A stretch of 64,000 nt of DNA from Aquiluna borgnonia (lineage in GTDB: Bacteria > Actinomycetota > Actinomycetes > Actinomycetales > Microbacteriaceae): NCBI RefSeq assembly GCF_013283855.1, contig NZ_CP054056.1, forward strand, positions 372,001 to 436,000, written 5' to 3'. Below, piece after piece: positions 26,914 to 35,047 of the stretch. The number at the start of each line of letters is the position of its first letter. Within the stretch, counting starts at the first letter, position 1. A program made the position numbers and the translations under genes. The notes beneath the pieces are model-generated. The model saw only the letters and a program-made list of their open reading frames with translations. It made no database searches and was not told where the DNA came from.

Positions 26914-28119
26914 CTAGGCCTGCAGTAGGCCCCCAAGGCGCAGGCCAACCTCTTCGATCTCAATCAAAAAGCCATCGTGCCCAAACTCACTCTGAATCAC
27001 CTGAAGCTCTCCGCCGTAGAGCTCTCCAGAGATGTGCTTGGCGATAAGTTCTTGGCCGGCCAGTGGGAACAGTCGGTCCGAGTCGATGCCCAAAACCAGT
27101 GTTGGGCAACTGATGCGACCAAGAGCTTTTTCCAGTGATTCCCGGCCCCTGGCAACATCGTGTGAGTTCATTGCGCTAACCAGCGTTATGTAGCTGTTGG
27201 CATCAAAGCGCCGAACGAATTTGTTGCCGTGAAAATCCAGGTAGCTCTCAACGGCATACTTTCCGTTTTCGGAAATTGGGCTGACCTGTGATTGCCAGCT
27301 GCGACCAAAGCGCTCGTTAAGCTCCTCGGGAGAGCGGTAGTTCAAAAGCGCCATACGCCTAGCCAGTGCCAGGCCGCGGTGCGGTCCGAATCCGGGCTTG
27401 GCGTTGTAGTAATCGCCACCTGCAAAATTACTGTCGGAGCGGATGGCTTCGAGCTGAACCGTGTTCAGGGCAATCTGGTCTGCGGTCGAAAATGGCGGGG
27501 CAGCCAGGATTGCAAGCCGGTTTGTTACTTCAGGGTTCTCAATGACCATTTCCAGGGCGTGCATGCCGGCCATTGATCCGCCCACAATTGCATACCACTT
27601 ATCAATTTGCAGTTGCCGGGCCAGTTCGTTGAAGGCGTTGGCCTGGTCTCGAATGGTGAGTTGTGGAAAGTTGGCTCCGTACTCATTACCTCGAGGATTC
27701 AGTGAGCTTGGCCCGGTTGACCCCTGACAGCCTCCAAGGACATTGGGGGTCAGCACAAAATACTTATCGGTATCAATGGCAAGGCCCGGGCCAATCAGCC
27801 CGTTCCACCAACCCGAGGTCGGGTGCGCCTTGCTTGAATTACCAACCGTGTGGCTGTCACCGGTGAGGGCGTGTAGCACCAATACGGCATTGGATTTTGA
27901 TTCGTTTAGCTCCCCCCAGCTCTCATAGGCCAGCCTGGCTGAGTGCAGGGTCTTTCCCGATTCCAGCTCGAGAGAGAATGCATCGGTGAACTTTCTATCT
28001 CCTAGCGGGTCTCCGACCAGCCACGCTCCGGTGGCAGGAGGTCTTCCAACCAGCTGACGACGCTGCTCCTCGGAAATGAATTCCGAGGGAGCAGAGTCTT
28101 CAGAGATCTGAAAATCCAT
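26914..28119 (-). CDS. metX: Homoserine O-acetyltransferase
   Basis: Acetylates homoserine for methionine synthesis. The alpha/beta-hydrolase core has catalytic S182 in the elbow GGSMAGMHALE, D348 in GIDSDRLFP and H381 in FGHDGFLIE. The elbow normally reads GGSMGGM; the second Gly is Ala here. Other family blocks are HALTGDSH and NVLGGCQGSTGPSS. It starts immediately after the metY stop (no gap). MetX and MetY together carry out direct sulfhydrylation: O-acetylhomoserine plus sulfide gives homocysteine. Confidence 0.93.
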   Translation of the reverse strand: MDFQISEDSAPSEFISEEQRRQLVGRPPATGAWLVGDPLGDRKFTDAFSLELESGKTLHSARLAYESWGELNESKSNAVLVLHALTGDSHTVGNSSKAHPTSGWWNGLIGPGLAIDTDKYFVLTPNVLGGCQGSTGPSSLNPRGNEYGANFPQLTIRDQANAFNELARQLQIDKWYAIVGGSMAGMHALEMVIENPEVTNRLAILAAPPFSTADQIALNTVQLEAIRSDSNFAGGDYYNAKPGFGPHRGLALARRMALLNYRSPEELNERFGRSWQSQVSPISENGKYAVESYLDFHGNKFVRRFDANSYITLVSAMNSHDVARGRESLEKALGRISCPTLVLGIDSDRLFPLAGQELIAKHISGELYGGELQVIQSEFGHDGFLIEIEEVGLRLGGLLQA

Positions 28120-29415
28120 TTATTTTGCCTGGGCAAAACCCTTCTGCAGGTCGGCGATCAGGTCCTCGTAGGTCTCAAGACCAACCGAGAGGCGAACCAA
28201 GCCCGGGGTAACGCCCGTGGTGGCGAGGTCTTTTTCGCTCAGCTGGGAGTGGGTGGTGGAGGCAGGGTGAATCACGAGTGAGCGAACGTCTCCGATGTTG
28301 GCAACGTGGCTGAATAGCTCAAGGCCATCTACGAACTTGATTCCGGAATCCACACCGCCCACGATCTCGAACGAGACAATTGCGCCGGCACCCTTGGGTG
28401 AGTAGCGCTTCTGAGCCTCGTGGTAGGGGGAGCTGGCGAGTCCTGCGTAATTCACGCTGATGACCTGCGGGTGCTGCTCGAGCCACGTGGCAATCTTGCT
28501 GGCGTTTTCAACGTGGCGCTCCATGCGAAGGCTCAGGGTTTCAATGCCCTGAATCAACGAGAACGCAGTGTCTGGAGAGACTGCAGCTCCAATGTCTCGC
28601 AGCAGCTGAACGCGAGCCTTGATGATGTAAGCGATGCCGTCACCCAGGGCCTGGGTGTAGACCACGCCGTGGTAGCTCGGGTCCGGCTGAGTTAGGCCTG
28701 GGAACTTATCGGACTTGGACCACTCGAACTTGCCGCCGTCGACGATCGCACCTGCGACCACGGTGCCGTGGCCGCCGAGGAACTTGGTGGCCGAGTGCAC
28801 GACGATGTCTGCACCGTGCTCAAGTGGCTTGATCAGGTATGGGGTGGCAACCGTGTTGTCCACAATCAGCGGCACACCGCTGGCGTGAGCGATGTCGGCA
28901 ACCTTGCGGATGTCCAGAATAGAAACCTTTGGGTTTCCGATGGTCTCGGCAAAAAACAGCTTGGTGTTTGGCCTAACTGCAGCCTGCCATTCGGCAGCGT
29001 CATCCTGGTTCTCCACGAAGGTGGTTTCAATACCCAGCTTGGCAAGGGTGTATTTGAAGAGGTTGTAGGTTCCGCCGTAGAGGGTGGAGGAGGAGACAAT
29101 GTGGTCGCCGGCCTGGGCGATGTTCAAGATGGCAAAGGTCTCGGCTGCTTGGCCCGAGGACAGCAGCAGCGCAGCTGTGCCGCCCTCAAGGGCTGCGATG
29201 CGCTTCTCAGCGACATCCTGGGTTGGGTTCATGATTCTGGTGTAGATGTTGCCGAACTCAGCAAGACCAAAGAGGTTGCGAGCGTGCTCGGCTGAGTTGA
29301 AGGTGTAGGCGGTGGTCTTGTAGATCGGAACAGCGCGGGCATTGGTGGCTGGGTCGGGGGTGGCGCCCGCGTGAATCTGGACGGTCTCAAAACCCCACTT
29401 GGTTGCATCTGACAT
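28120..29415 (-). CDS. metY: O-acetylhomoserine sulfhydrylase (aminocarboxypropyltransferase)
   Basis: PLP enzyme of the Cys/Met metabolism family. The PLP lysine is K211 in [13 protein letters not shown], with [18 protein letters not shown] and SSGQAAET for cofactor binding; the ca. 430-aa length with the extra segment after the lysine marks MetY rather than MetB or MetZ. Start chosen at [17 protein letters not shown] with GAAGGG upstream; a TTG five codons earlier is less likely. Upstream on the minus strand, TTGCAG and CATAGT 17 bp apart are a possible promoter. No SAM riboswitch fits in the 86-bp gap. Confidence 0.93.
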   Translation of the reverse strand: MSDATKWGFETVQIHAGATPDPATNARAVPIYKTTAYTFNSAEHARNLFGLAEFGNIYTRIMNPTQDVAEKRIAALEGGTAALLLSSGQAAETFAILNIAQAGDHIVSSSTLYGGTYNLFKYTLAKLGIETTFVENQDDAAEWQAAVRPNTKLFFAETIGNPKVSILDIRKVADIAHASGVPLIVDNTVATPYLIKPLEHGADIVVHSATKFLGGHGTVVAGAIVDGGKFEWSKSDKFPGLTQPDPSYHGVVYTQALGDGIAYIIKARVQLLRDIGAAVSPDTAFSLIQGIETLSLRMERHVENASKIATWLEQHPQVISVNYAGLASSPYHEAQKRYSPKGAGAIVSFEIVGGVDSGIKFVDGLELFSHVANIGDVRSLVIHPASTTHSQLSEKDLATTGVTPGLVRLSVGLETYEDLIADLQKGFAQAK

Positions 29416-29501
29416 GGTTGAACCCTTCAAAAGTTGTTTGGTGAGAAAACTATGGATGCTAACGCAGCACCCTGCAAGCTTTGGCGTAACTGAAGGTAAC
29501 T

Positions 29502-30695
29502 TTACCCTAGGTGGTCAAAGGCCAAGGCGGCCAGCAGGCTAGAGCACAGCGGCAAAACTGAATCGTCAAACCTTGCCTTTGAGCTGTGATTGGTGGGCGC
29601 GGTTTGGTAGTCGATCTCTGGCGGGCAAGCCCCCACAAACACAAAGGCCCCAGGAACCTCGGCAACAATCGAGGCAAAGTCCTCGCCGCCGGCGATCGGG
29701 ACCTGCATGGTTTGGTAACCGGGACCAACGAGCTCCTGCGAGATTCGCTCCACTCGAGCGATAGCACCCGGGTCGTTCATCAGCACCTTGGTGGGGACTG
29801 AGAACTCCACGGTCGCAGTGAGTCCATAGCTCTTTGCAATCGAGTGAATCATTTCTGGCACGAGCGTGTGCAGCAAATCGGTGTTTCTCTGGCTAAAGGT
29901 TCTAACCGTGGCTCCGAAACTTGCTGAATCCGGAATCACGTTGGTGGTCGCTTGATCACCAGCGCTAATCCAGCCGACGTTCAAAATCACCGGGTCAAAC
30001 TGATCGAAGCGTTTATTGAGCATTACCTGAAGGGCGGAGATGGCCTCAACCATCGGGGTGATTGGGTCTTTAGAGAGCCAGGGCATTGAACCGTGGCCAC
30101 CGGAGCCTTGGAAACTAACCAGCAGGTCTCCGGCGCTCGCCATCATGGCACCGGCCTTTGAGGCAATTGCTCCAATCGGTAGCGAGGTAAAAACATGCAG
30201 TCCGTAGGCGGCAATCGGGCGCTCGCCACTGAGATCTAAAAAGCCCTCCTCGATCATGACGTCTGCGCCGTGGTGCCCCTCTTCACCGGGTTGGAACCAG
30301 ATCAAGACGTTGCCCTTGAGCTCAGCCTTGTGGGTGGCAAGCAGGTGAGCGGCGCCAATGCCAGCTGCCATGTGAAGATCGTGACCGCAGGCGTGCATGA
30401 AACCGTTGGTTGAAGAAAACGGCTCACCGGTTTCCTCGGTGACACTCAGCGCATCCATGTCGGCGCGCAGCAAAACCGTGGGCCCGGGGTTTTCCCCGCG
30501 AATCAAAAGTGCGATCGAGCTCAGGCTTTTACCCAGAAAAATCTCCCCCAAGCCTTCAATTGAACTTAGGATTCGAGCCTGGGTTTGTGGGAGATTGAGA
30601 GCAAACTCAGGTATCTGGTGGAGCTCTCGTCGGATTTCCGAGAGAAGAGCTGCGTAGCTCTTTGCCTCAGTTAGTAACTCGACCGGACTTGGCAT
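29502..30695 (-). CDS. M20 family amidohydrolase
   Basis: A 397-aa M20D metallopeptidase of the hippurate/IAA-amino acid hydrolase type, which releases amino acids from N-acyl conjugates. Metal ligands are seen in HACGHDLHMA, PGEEGHHGA (Glu-Glu pair) and GLHVF, with a dimerisation domain in the middle and the final His in TNHSSKA. The substrate is unknown. Start has AGGGAG 5 nt upstream. It is upstream of metY-metX on the same strand and divergent from ung over 51 bp; a role in recycling acyl-amino acids is possible but not shown. Confidence 0.88.
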   Translation of the reverse strand: MPSPVELLTEAKSYAALLSEIRRELHQIPEFALNLPQTQARILSSIEGLGEIFLGKSLSSIALLIRGENPGPTVLLRADMDALSVTEETGEPFSSTNGFMHACGHDLHMAAGIGAAHLLATHKAELKGNVLIWFQPGEEGHHGADVMIEEGFLDLSGERPIAAYGLHVFTSLPIGAIASKAGAMMASAGDLLVSFQGSGGHGSMPWLSKDPITPMVEAISALQVMLNKRFDQFDPVILNVGWISAGDQATTNVIPDSASFGATVRTFSQRNTDLLHTLVPEMIHSIAKSYGLTATVEFSVPTKVLMNDPGAIARVERISQELVGPGYQTMQVPIAGGEDFASIVAEVPGAFVFVGACPPEIDYQTAPTNHSSKARFDDSVLPLCSSLLAALAFDHLG

Positions 30696-30734
30696 CTTTG
30701 CTCCCTAAATCAACTTCCACCATCTTCCCACTTC

Positions 30735-30740
30735 TACTAT
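30735..30740 (+). promoter_or_regulatory. Candidate -10 of ung
   Basis: TACTAT ends 6 nt before the ung ATG with no ribosome binding site between, again suggesting a leaderless start. Confidence 0.4.
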
Positions 30741-30746
30741 TGAAAA

Positions 30747-31400
30747 ATGTTCGAAGATCAGCTCCACCCCGACTGGGTCCGGCTGCTATCCGACCAACTC
30801 CCACTGCTGAGGGAAATTTCTCAGGCAGTTTTGCAAGATCCACTCTCGATTCCAGCTCAAGAGAATGTGATGCGGGTGTTTGCTCTTCCCCCAAAGAGCT
30901 ACCGGGTGCTGATTGTTGGGCAGGACCCATATCCAAACCCCGAGCATGCCATGGGGTTGAGCTTCGCGGTTCCCAATCAAACGCCGGTGTTACCGCCGAG
31001 TTTGAAAAACATACTTCGAGAGCTCGCAGATGACCTAGGTCCCGAATTTGTTTCCGATGGGGACATCACCGCTTGGTCGCAGCGCGGGGTCATGCTTCTC
31101 AATCGTCACCTCACCACCCGGAGCCATCAGTCGGGTGCGCACTTTGATTTGGGGTGGGATCTGTTCACAGATGCGGTGGTGGAGCGCTTACAAGAAGAAT
31201 CAGCGGGAAAGCTGGTGGCTATTTTGTGGGGGGATAAGGCCCAACAGTTAGCTCCCAAGCTTTCGGGTTCAGTCGTAATCGCATCGCCTCACCCTTCACC
31301 GCTCTCTGCCTACCGCGGCTTCTTTGGGTCAAAACCGTTTTCTCGCTGTAACAAAGCACTTCTAGAGTTGGGGTTGAACGAGATTGATTGGAGCGCTTAG
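30747..31400 (+). CDS. ung: Uracil-DNA glycosylase
   Basis: Removes uracil from DNA in base-excision repair. Family 1 UDG motifs: the water-activating loop GQDPYPNPEHAMGLSF (catalytic Asp) and the minor-groove loop HPSPLSAYRGFFGSKPFS (catalytic His). The 217-aa length is typical. The following GNAT gene begins with GTG immediately after its stop codon. Confidence 0.96.
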   Translation: MFEDQLHPDWVRLLSDQLPLLREISQAVLQDPLSIPAQENVMRVFALPPKSYRVLIVGQDPYPNPEHAMGLSFAVPNQTPVLPPSLKNILRELADDLGPEFVSDGDITAWSQRGVMLLNRHLTTRSHQSGAHFDLGWDLFTDAVVERLQEESAGKLVAILWGDKAQQLAPKLSGSVVIASPHPSPLSAYRGFFGSKPFSRCNKALLELGLNEIDWSA

Positions 31401-31973
31401 GTGGTGGATTCCGAAACTCGTTGGCGCCTGGTGCGAAGGCTCAGGCAACGCGGCCCAGAGGCTGAAAAACCCCTTGAGATCAGAAGCGCCACCGTGGAAG
31501 ACCTCCCCGCCATCCGAGACATCTACAACTACTTCATCAGAAACACCGTCGTCACCTTTGACGACAAGCCTTTGGATTTGGACTACTGGAAGCAAAAACA
31601 CGAGCTGCTGGGCAAATTTGAATTGCCCTTTATCGTTATGGTCAGAGGCGACATAGAAGTCATCGGCTTTGCCTTCGTGGCTCCCTGGCGGCAACGCTCC
31701 GGCTATCTCAAGATAGTTGAGAACTCGATTTACCTATCGGCAGCGGCCACTGGCAAGAAGCTCGGCACCCGACTGCTAGCAGACTTGATCTCTCGCTGCC
31801 GAGCTGTTGGGGTGCGGGAGATTATCGCGGTGATCGCCGACCGCGGTGCGGATGCCTCGATGGCCCTGCACAAAAAGCTGGGCTTTGTGGAGCAGGGACA
31901 TCTAGCAAAGGTTGGGGTGAGGTTTGGTAAACCAATCGGCAGCTACCTGCTCGCACTCAACCTGTCGCGCTAG
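31401..31973 (+). CDS. GNAT acetyltransferase of the phosphinothricin/methionine sulfone type
   Basis: A 190-aa N-acetyltransferase. After a 25-residue charged extension comes the PAT/YncA-like core: EIRSATVEDLPAIRDIYNYFIRNT, then a central ENSIYLSAAATGKKLGTRLLADLI acetyl-CoA loop and a C-terminal HKKLGFVEQGHLAKVGVRFGK-like block. Relatives acetylate methionine sulfoximine and other amino acid analogues. The substrate here is unknown. No gap to ung; its stop shares CTAG with deoR. Confidence 0.82.
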   Translation: MVDSETRWRLVRRLRQRGPEAEKPLEIRSATVEDLPAIRDIYNYFIRNTVVTFDDKPLDLDYWKQKHELLGKFELPFIVMVRGDIEVIGFAFVAPWRQRSGYLKIVENSIYLSAAATGKKLGTRLLADLISRCRAVGVREIIAVIADRGADASMALHKKLGFVEQGHLAKVGVRFGKPIGSYLLALNLSR

Positions 31974-32746
31974 CGAATTTGAGCGACTCGAACATCCCGC
32001 ACGCTCTCATTGAGTGAGGCCAGTGCAGTCTTTGGTAGCTGAGAATCTGTGATTACGACATCCGCCTGCTCGAAACTTGCAAATGAGCTAAATCCGCGCA
32101 TCCCCCACTTGGTGTGGTCGGCCAGCACAACAAAGCGTTGGCTGCGCTTGATGACCTCTCGGTTAGTTTCGGATTCAACGAGGTTTGGCGATGAGAACCC
32201 AAATTCACTGTCCATGCCGTGGGTGCCCATAAACACAAGATCCAGGTTGAATCTGGAGAACACCTCGGAGGTGATGTTCCCAACCAGCGAGTCGGTAGGG
32301 GTCCTCACTCCGCCGGTTAGCACCACGGTCTGGTCACCCCTGGGGCTCTGAGCAAACAGGTCTGAAATTGGCACCGAGTTGGTAACTATGGTCAGGTTTG
32401 GAAGATCCTTGAGCAATTTAGCCAGCGCGTAGACGGAGCTTCCGCCCATCAGCGCCACGGCCATGCCGGGCCTAACAAGTTCAAAGGCCAACTTGGCGAT
32501 GGCGTCTTTGGCACCCTGCTCCTTTTTGGAGGTGGAGTCAAAGGAGGGCTCCAGGGTAGAGGAGAGTGAGTTTGAGGTTACGCCGCCGTGGACCTTGTCC
32601 ACCATGCCCTGGTTCGCCAATGTCTCGACATCGCGGCGAATGGTCACCTCGGAAACTCCGAGCTTCTCCGCCAGGTCGGTTATGCGAATGGCACCGGCGA
32701 GCGAAACCTCTTCGAGGATTCTCGCCTTGCGCTGAGCTGCTAGCAC
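31970..32746 (-). CDS. DeoR/GlpR family transcriptional regulator
   Basis: A 258-aa repressor type. The N-terminal winged helix contains ITDLAEKLGVSEVTIRRDVETLANQG and a GGV wing; the C-terminal sugar-phosphate sensor has the MGGSSVYALAKLL and GTHGMDSEFGFSSPN blocks. It is divergent from the alpha/beta-galactosidase operon and probably controls it, answering a galactose- or tagatose-type phosphorylated sugar (inference). GTG start with GGAAAGGTGG upstream. Its promoter contains a candidate operator. Confidence 0.88.
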   Translation of the reverse strand: MLAAQRKARILEEVSLAGAIRITDLAEKLGVSEVTIRRDVETLANQGMVDKVHGGVTSNSLSSTLEPSFDSTSKKEQGAKDAIAKLAFELVRPGMAVALMGGSSVYALAKLLKDLPNLTIVTNSVPISDLFAQSPRGDQTVVLTGGVRTPTDSLVGNITSEVFSRFNLDLVFMGTHGMDSEFGFSSPNLVESETNREVIKRSQRFVVLADHTKWGMRGFSSFASFEQADVVITDSQLPKTALASLNESVRDVRVAQIR

Positions 32747-32786
32747 GAGACCACCTTTCCAGTCCCATTACGATACCCAGAATTTA

Positions 32787-32802
32787 CGAATATGTCCGAA
32801 TT
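32787..32802. promoter_or_regulatory. Candidate DeoR operator O1
   Basis: CGAATATGTCCGAATT contains two CGAAT half-sites 10 bp apart (one helical turn). On the minus strand it overlaps a CGGACA -35 hexamer that stands 17 bp before TATCGT, a likely deoR promoter. A near-identical element lies 53 bp downstream. Confidence 0.5.
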
Positions 32803-32839
32803 CTTGCTAACACCTTGATTACTTTTGTCGTTTTTTCTT

Positions 32840-32855
32840 CGAATAAGTTCGATTG
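32840..32855. promoter_or_regulatory. Candidate DeoR operator O2
   Basis: CGAATAAGTTCGATTG repeats O1 with 13 of 16 matches, again as two half-sites 10 bp apart (CGAAT, CGATT). It overlaps the -35 region of a possible galactosidase promoter (TTCGAA, 17 bp, TAGCAT at 32861-32866). The 53-bp phasing with O1 equals five helical turns, so both sites face the same side. Confidence 0.5.
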
Positions 32856-32929
32856 GGTCCTAGCATTGACGCAAATCATGCACCTCGAAACCCATAGATT
32901 GGTTTCAAGCCTGAGATTTAGGATGCGAA

Positions 32930-35047
32930 TTGGTCAGTGAAAACTTTGTTCACCTAAGACAATCCGGTGTCTCGCTGCTCATTGACCTCTCCCAGGGTCC
33001 AGCCGAGATTATTCACTGGGGTTTGGACCTGGGTCCCATCTCCGCCATTGAAGACTTCACCAGGTCGGCCATGGAGCCGGTCGCTCACGCTGAGCTTGAT
33101 ATGCCGATGTATAACGGGATATGGCGAGAGAACTCACGGGGCAACATTGGTTTGCCGGCGCTGCAGGGTCATCGCTCCGGTTCAGACTTCTCCGCACACT
33201 TCGTTGTGACGCAAGTGCTTTCCTCCGAAACCTCGGCGACGATTATTGCCGAGGATCAGATTGCTGGATTGCGCCTAGAGAACCGCTACGAGTTTTTAGG
33301 CTCTGGAGTTCTTTCCGTAACCCAGGTTCTAACAAATTTGGGAACTTCGGAGTTCACACTCAATGAGTTGAGCACCTTTATGCCGCTTCCCGATCGGGTC
33401 TCAGAGTCTGTGGATTTCACCGGTCGCTGGGTAAATGAGCGGCAGCTGCAGCGCAGAGATATTCAGTCTGGCGTATTCTCGCGTGAGCACCGTGAGGGGC
33501 GCTCGAGCCACGACTACACGATCATGCAGTATGCGCTGACCAGGGGTGCCTCCTATCAAACCGGCGAGGTTTGGGGGTTGGGTTTGATGTTCTCTGGAAA
33601 TTCCAGACACTTGATTGAGCGCCAGCAATCGGGGAGAACCTTTATGGCGGCAGCGGAGCTGCTGCTTCCGGGAGAGGTGATCCTTGCCCCGGGTGAGAGC
33701 TACAGTGCACCTGCGGTGGCTGCGGTTTACTCACCTAGCGGATTCGATGGGGCCACAAATTCCGTGTACTCTTGGCTGCGCTCCAGGCCGAATCACCCAA
33801 CCAACATTCGCCCCAGGCCACTGACCCTGAACGTTTGGGAAGCGGTCTACTTCGATCACTCACTAGAAAAGCTCTCCGAGCTTGCCGAGACCGCCAAATC
33901 CATCGGGGTGGAGCGCTTCGTGCTCGATGATGGCTGGTTCGGCTCGCGCCGCGATGACCTGAGGGGCCTAGGAGACTGGCATGTCTCTGCGGAGGTTTGG
34001 CCCGATGGCCTTGGACCACTCATCAAGAAGGTCAAAGAGTGCGGGATGGAATTTGGTCTTTGGTTTGAGGGCGAGATGGTCAATCCAGACTCAGACCTTT
34101 ACCGTCAGCACCCAGACTGGATCTTGAAAGTTGCAAACCGCGTTCCGCCGGAGGGCAGGCACGAACACGTGCTAGATCTAACCAACCCCGATGCCTATAG
34201 CTACGTGCTGGAGGCAGTGAGCAAGGTGCTCGCCGAGAACGAGATCTCCTACATCAAGTGGGATCACAACCGTTTTCTTTTGGAGCCGGCAAGCAGCGGT
34301 AAAGCTGCGGTCCGGGCTCAGACCCAGGCCATCTATCGACTCTTTGATGAGCTAAAAACTCGGCACCAGGGACTTGAAATTGAATCTTGCGCCTCAGGCG
34401 GTGGGCGCATAGACCTTGGCATGGCCATGCACGCCGATCGGTTCTGGACCTCAGACTGCAACGATGCCTCAGATCGCCAGCGCATCCAGCGCTACACCCA
34501 GTTTGCTATTCCACCAGAGCTGCTCGGAACCCACATTGGGCCAACTAAGGCTCACACCACCCTCAGGGTTCACGAGCTCTCCTTCCGGGCGGTGACGGCG
34601 CTATTTGGGCACGCCGGTTTGGAGTGGGATATTACGCAGTGCACGCCAGCCGAGCTTGATCAACTGAGGCAATGGGCAAGCTACTACAAGCAAAACCGCG
34701 ACCTTTTGCACTCTGGAGATGTTGTTCGAGTGGATCGTGCGGACGAAACCAGCTTTGTCCACGGCGTTGTATCCAAGGACAGATCCCGAGCAATCTTCGC
34801 CTACGTCGCCCTTGGCACCCAAGGGGCCTCAAGACCTAATTCGATTAGCCTTGCCGGCCTGGATGCCGACAGGAATTACCGCGTTCAAGCGGTGTTCCCG
34901 GCAGGTGAACCAAAGTATCTGCAGCGCGCCCAGGTTGGTTGGCTCGATGGGGTTGTGCTCAGCGGAGCGGCACTTTGCGCGATGGGCCTGAGGGCTCCAA
35001 TTTTGTTCCCCGATAATGCGTTCCTAATAGAGATAGAGGCAATCTGA
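32930..35047 (+). CDS. Alpha-galactosidase, GH36
   Basis: A 705-aa GH36 enzyme that removes terminal alpha-galactose from melibiose- and raffinose-type sugars. N-terminal beta-sandwich (1-290), then the TIM barrel: LDDGWFGSRRDD (332-343), nucleophile D445 in YIKWDHNRF, ESCASGGGRIDLGM and acid/base region WTSDCNDASDR (506-516), then a short C-terminal beta domain. No signal peptide, so it is cytoplasmic. TTG start with TAGGAT just upstream, which could serve as -10 or contain the AGGA ribosome site. Coupled to the GH42 gene by TGATG. Confidence 0.93.
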   Translation: MVSENFVHLRQSGVSLLIDLSQGPAEIIHWGLDLGPISAIEDFTRSAMEPVAHAELDMPMYNGIWRENSRGNIGLPALQGHRSGSDFSAHFVVTQVLSSETSATIIAEDQIAGLRLENRYEFLGSGVLSVTQVLTNLGTSEFTLNELSTFMPLPDRVSESVDFTGRWVNERQLQRRDIQSGVFSREHREGRSSHDYTIMQYALTRGASYQTGEVWGLGLMFSGNSRHLIERQQSGRTFMAAAELLLPGEVILAPGESYSAPAVAAVYSPSGFDGATNSVYSWLRSRPNHPTNIRPRPLTLNVWEAVYFDHSLEKLSELAETAKSIGVERFVLDDGWFGSRRDDLRGLGDWHVSAEVWPDGLGPLIKKVKECGMEFGLWFEGEMVNPDSDLYRQHPDWILKVANRVPPEGRHEHVLDLTNPDAYSYVLEAVSKVLAENEISYIKWDHNRFLLEPASSGKAAVRAQTQAIYRLFDELKTRHQGLEIESCASGGGRIDLGMAMHADRFWTSDCNDASDRQRIQRYTQFAIPPELLGTHIGPTKAHTTLRVHELSFRAVTALFGHAGLEWDITQCTPAELDQLRQWASYYKQNRDLLHSGDVVRVDRADETSFVHGVVSKDRSRAIFAYVALGTQGASRPNSISLAGLDADRNYRVQAVFPAGEPKYLQRAQVGWLDGVVLSGAALCAMGLRAPILFPDNAFLIEIEAI

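Noticed and set aside
29416-29501. SAM riboswitch or T-box upstream of metY
   Set aside because: The gap is only 86 bp and I could find neither conserved core nor a terminator/antiterminator pair.
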